Of a DNA stretch of 64,000 nucleotides, positions 63,171 through 64,000 are shown piece after piece (position 1 is the stretch's first letter; every line of letters begins with the position of its first letter). The notes under the pieces are model-generated. The model did no database searches and had not been told where the DNA came from. It saw only the letters and a program-made list of their open reading frames with translations. The stretch is taken from contig JAJECN010000022.1 in the NCBI GenBank assembly GCA_022821965.1, positions 310,001-374,000 on the forward strand. Direction: 5' to 3'. The position numbers and the translations under genes are program-made. Origin of the DNA: Candidatus Poribacteria bacterium. GTDB lineage: Bacteria > Poribacteria > WGA-4E > WGA-3G.

Positions 63171-64000
63171 TTAGACATTTTCATATTCTTGAATAATATC
63201 CTCAAGTGTCAAGTCAGGATAATATTCACGTTTTCGTTTGATATTGGCAAAATCGTGTTCAATCGGATTGTAATCCGGGGAATAAGGCGGCAGAAATAAT
63301 AGGCTCGCTCCTGTCCCCTCTATGAGTTGGCGCGTCTGAGACGTCTTGTGAAGCATCGCATTATCCAAGATCAGAACGTGATTTGCGGTCAAACGCGGAC
63401 AGACCATCTCGGCTAACCACTCATTGAAATCTGCGGATTTACATCCACCCTGAAGCAGACGCGCAGCGCTGAAAGTCCCTTGAAAACGCGCAGCAAGCAA
63501 GGTCCGAGTCCGAGTGCGTTGACTTGAGATAAGCCCATAGACGGCTTCTCCTTTCGGGGCATACCCGTAACGTCTATGACTTTCGTCTCGGAACCCACTC
63601 TCATCGGCATAAACCACGCATTTGCCAGCCTGCTGGAGTGCCGCGAGGTCTTGGCGATAGGCAGATCGTTTTTTCGGACATCGCTCCTTATACCCGAGTG
63701 TTTTTTTTTCGCGTGATACCGAGAGTTTTCAAGGCGTAGTAAATGCAAAACTCCGAGACACCAAAATGGCTCGCACGCTCTGCCTGAGTTTCATCTGGGA
63801 AGTCAGCGACATGTTTTTCAAGCGCATGGAGGTCAAGGGTTCTCGGACCCCGAGGACCCGGTTTCTTACGCACCAATGGATCCTCGGCATTCAACCACGT
63901 ATACAGAGTTGCGCGTGCGATGGAAAACTGCCGGCAGGCTTCGGTCTTTTTACCGCCAGCTTCAATGAACGCTAAAACGCGTTTGCGTAAATCTGATGAA
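63171..64000 (-). mobile_element. IS630-family transposase in two frames (runs off the right edge)
   Basis: The catalytic half (to 63617 and beyond) has YADESGF, VLILDNAMLH and LFLPPYSPDYNPIEHDFANIKR, the DDE core of IS630. The N-terminal half is in another frame, from about 63688 to the edge, with LRKRVLAFIEAGGKKTEACRQF and TLYTWL, the helix-turn-helix part. The frames meet at a run of nine A residues (minus strand). One A fewer would join them. IS630 members may use frameshifting at A-runs, so it may be active, or it may be a pseudogene or a homopolymer error. Terminal repeats could not be set because the other end is outside the window. Confidence 0.88.

Overview
The window looks like a piece of chromosome from an uncultured Gram-negative bacterium. 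Diderm markers are the ADP-heptose adenylyltransferase, DsbD, RND pumps, a TAXI lipoprotein and secreted LamG-type proteins. Two Gfo/Idh/MocA oxidoreductases, a GH88 hydrolase, a lone sugar-ABC binding protein with one permease, a PorX-like protein, many small palindromic repeats and mid-range GC would fit Candidatus Poribacteria or a related sponge or marine lineage. That placement is inference from gene content, not from a marker-gene tree. Promoters are of ordinary sigma-70 type, often with a perfect TATAAT box.

Layout. 0-4.3 kb: an FRG-domain protein overlapping a ten-fold TPR protein, an iron-type alcohol dehydrogenase and a PQQ-like beta-propeller. 4.3-10.1 kb: a divergent promoter pair drives a chorismate-lyase-like DUF98 protein one way and a HemN-like radical SAM enzyme plus a phenylacetate-CoA-ligase-like enzyme the other way. 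A PIN toxin, a small partner and an orphan BrnA-like antitoxin follow, then a flavin enzyme carrying flavin-halogenase motifs. 10.1-13 kb: a TAXI binding protein, a structured intergenic stretch, dnaN with a clear promoter and terminator, and tRNA-Phe(GAA) and tRNA-Thr(CGT). 13-20.8 kb, minus strand: PorX-like protein, DsbD and a TPR protein, then glcD and glcE. 21-29.3 kb: two secreted proteins sharing a C-terminal motif, and two tandem RND permeases.

29.4-44.8 kb: two ATPase-plus-nuclease gene pairs, one with a TOPRIM-like DUF4276 partner and one with a candidate PD-(D/E)XK partner, on either side of an oxidoreductase. Metabolic genes follow (GH88, rfaE2, a degenerate EF-Tu paralogue, hisA, ABC sugar genes, FmdB, a cation diffusion facilitator, a ferritin-like protein, a second oxidoreductase), ending with a DUF433 antitoxin.

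44.9-64 kb is an accessory, defence-rich region. It holds an unrecognised 594-residue protein, a 122-bp MITE with perfect ends, a two-TM protein, a fused restriction-modification enzyme next to an OLD-type nuclease, a cluster of three repeat families, an SDR enzyme, and a promoter-led operon. The operon encodes a PLD-SNF2 helicase, an Eco57I-type methyltransferase and a second OLD-type nuclease. An IS630 transposase in two frames runs off the right edge. In all, four AAA/ABC-type ATPase modules, each joined to a different nuclease solution, lie within 34 kb. Three of them are next to, or packed with, restriction-type genes or other nucleases.
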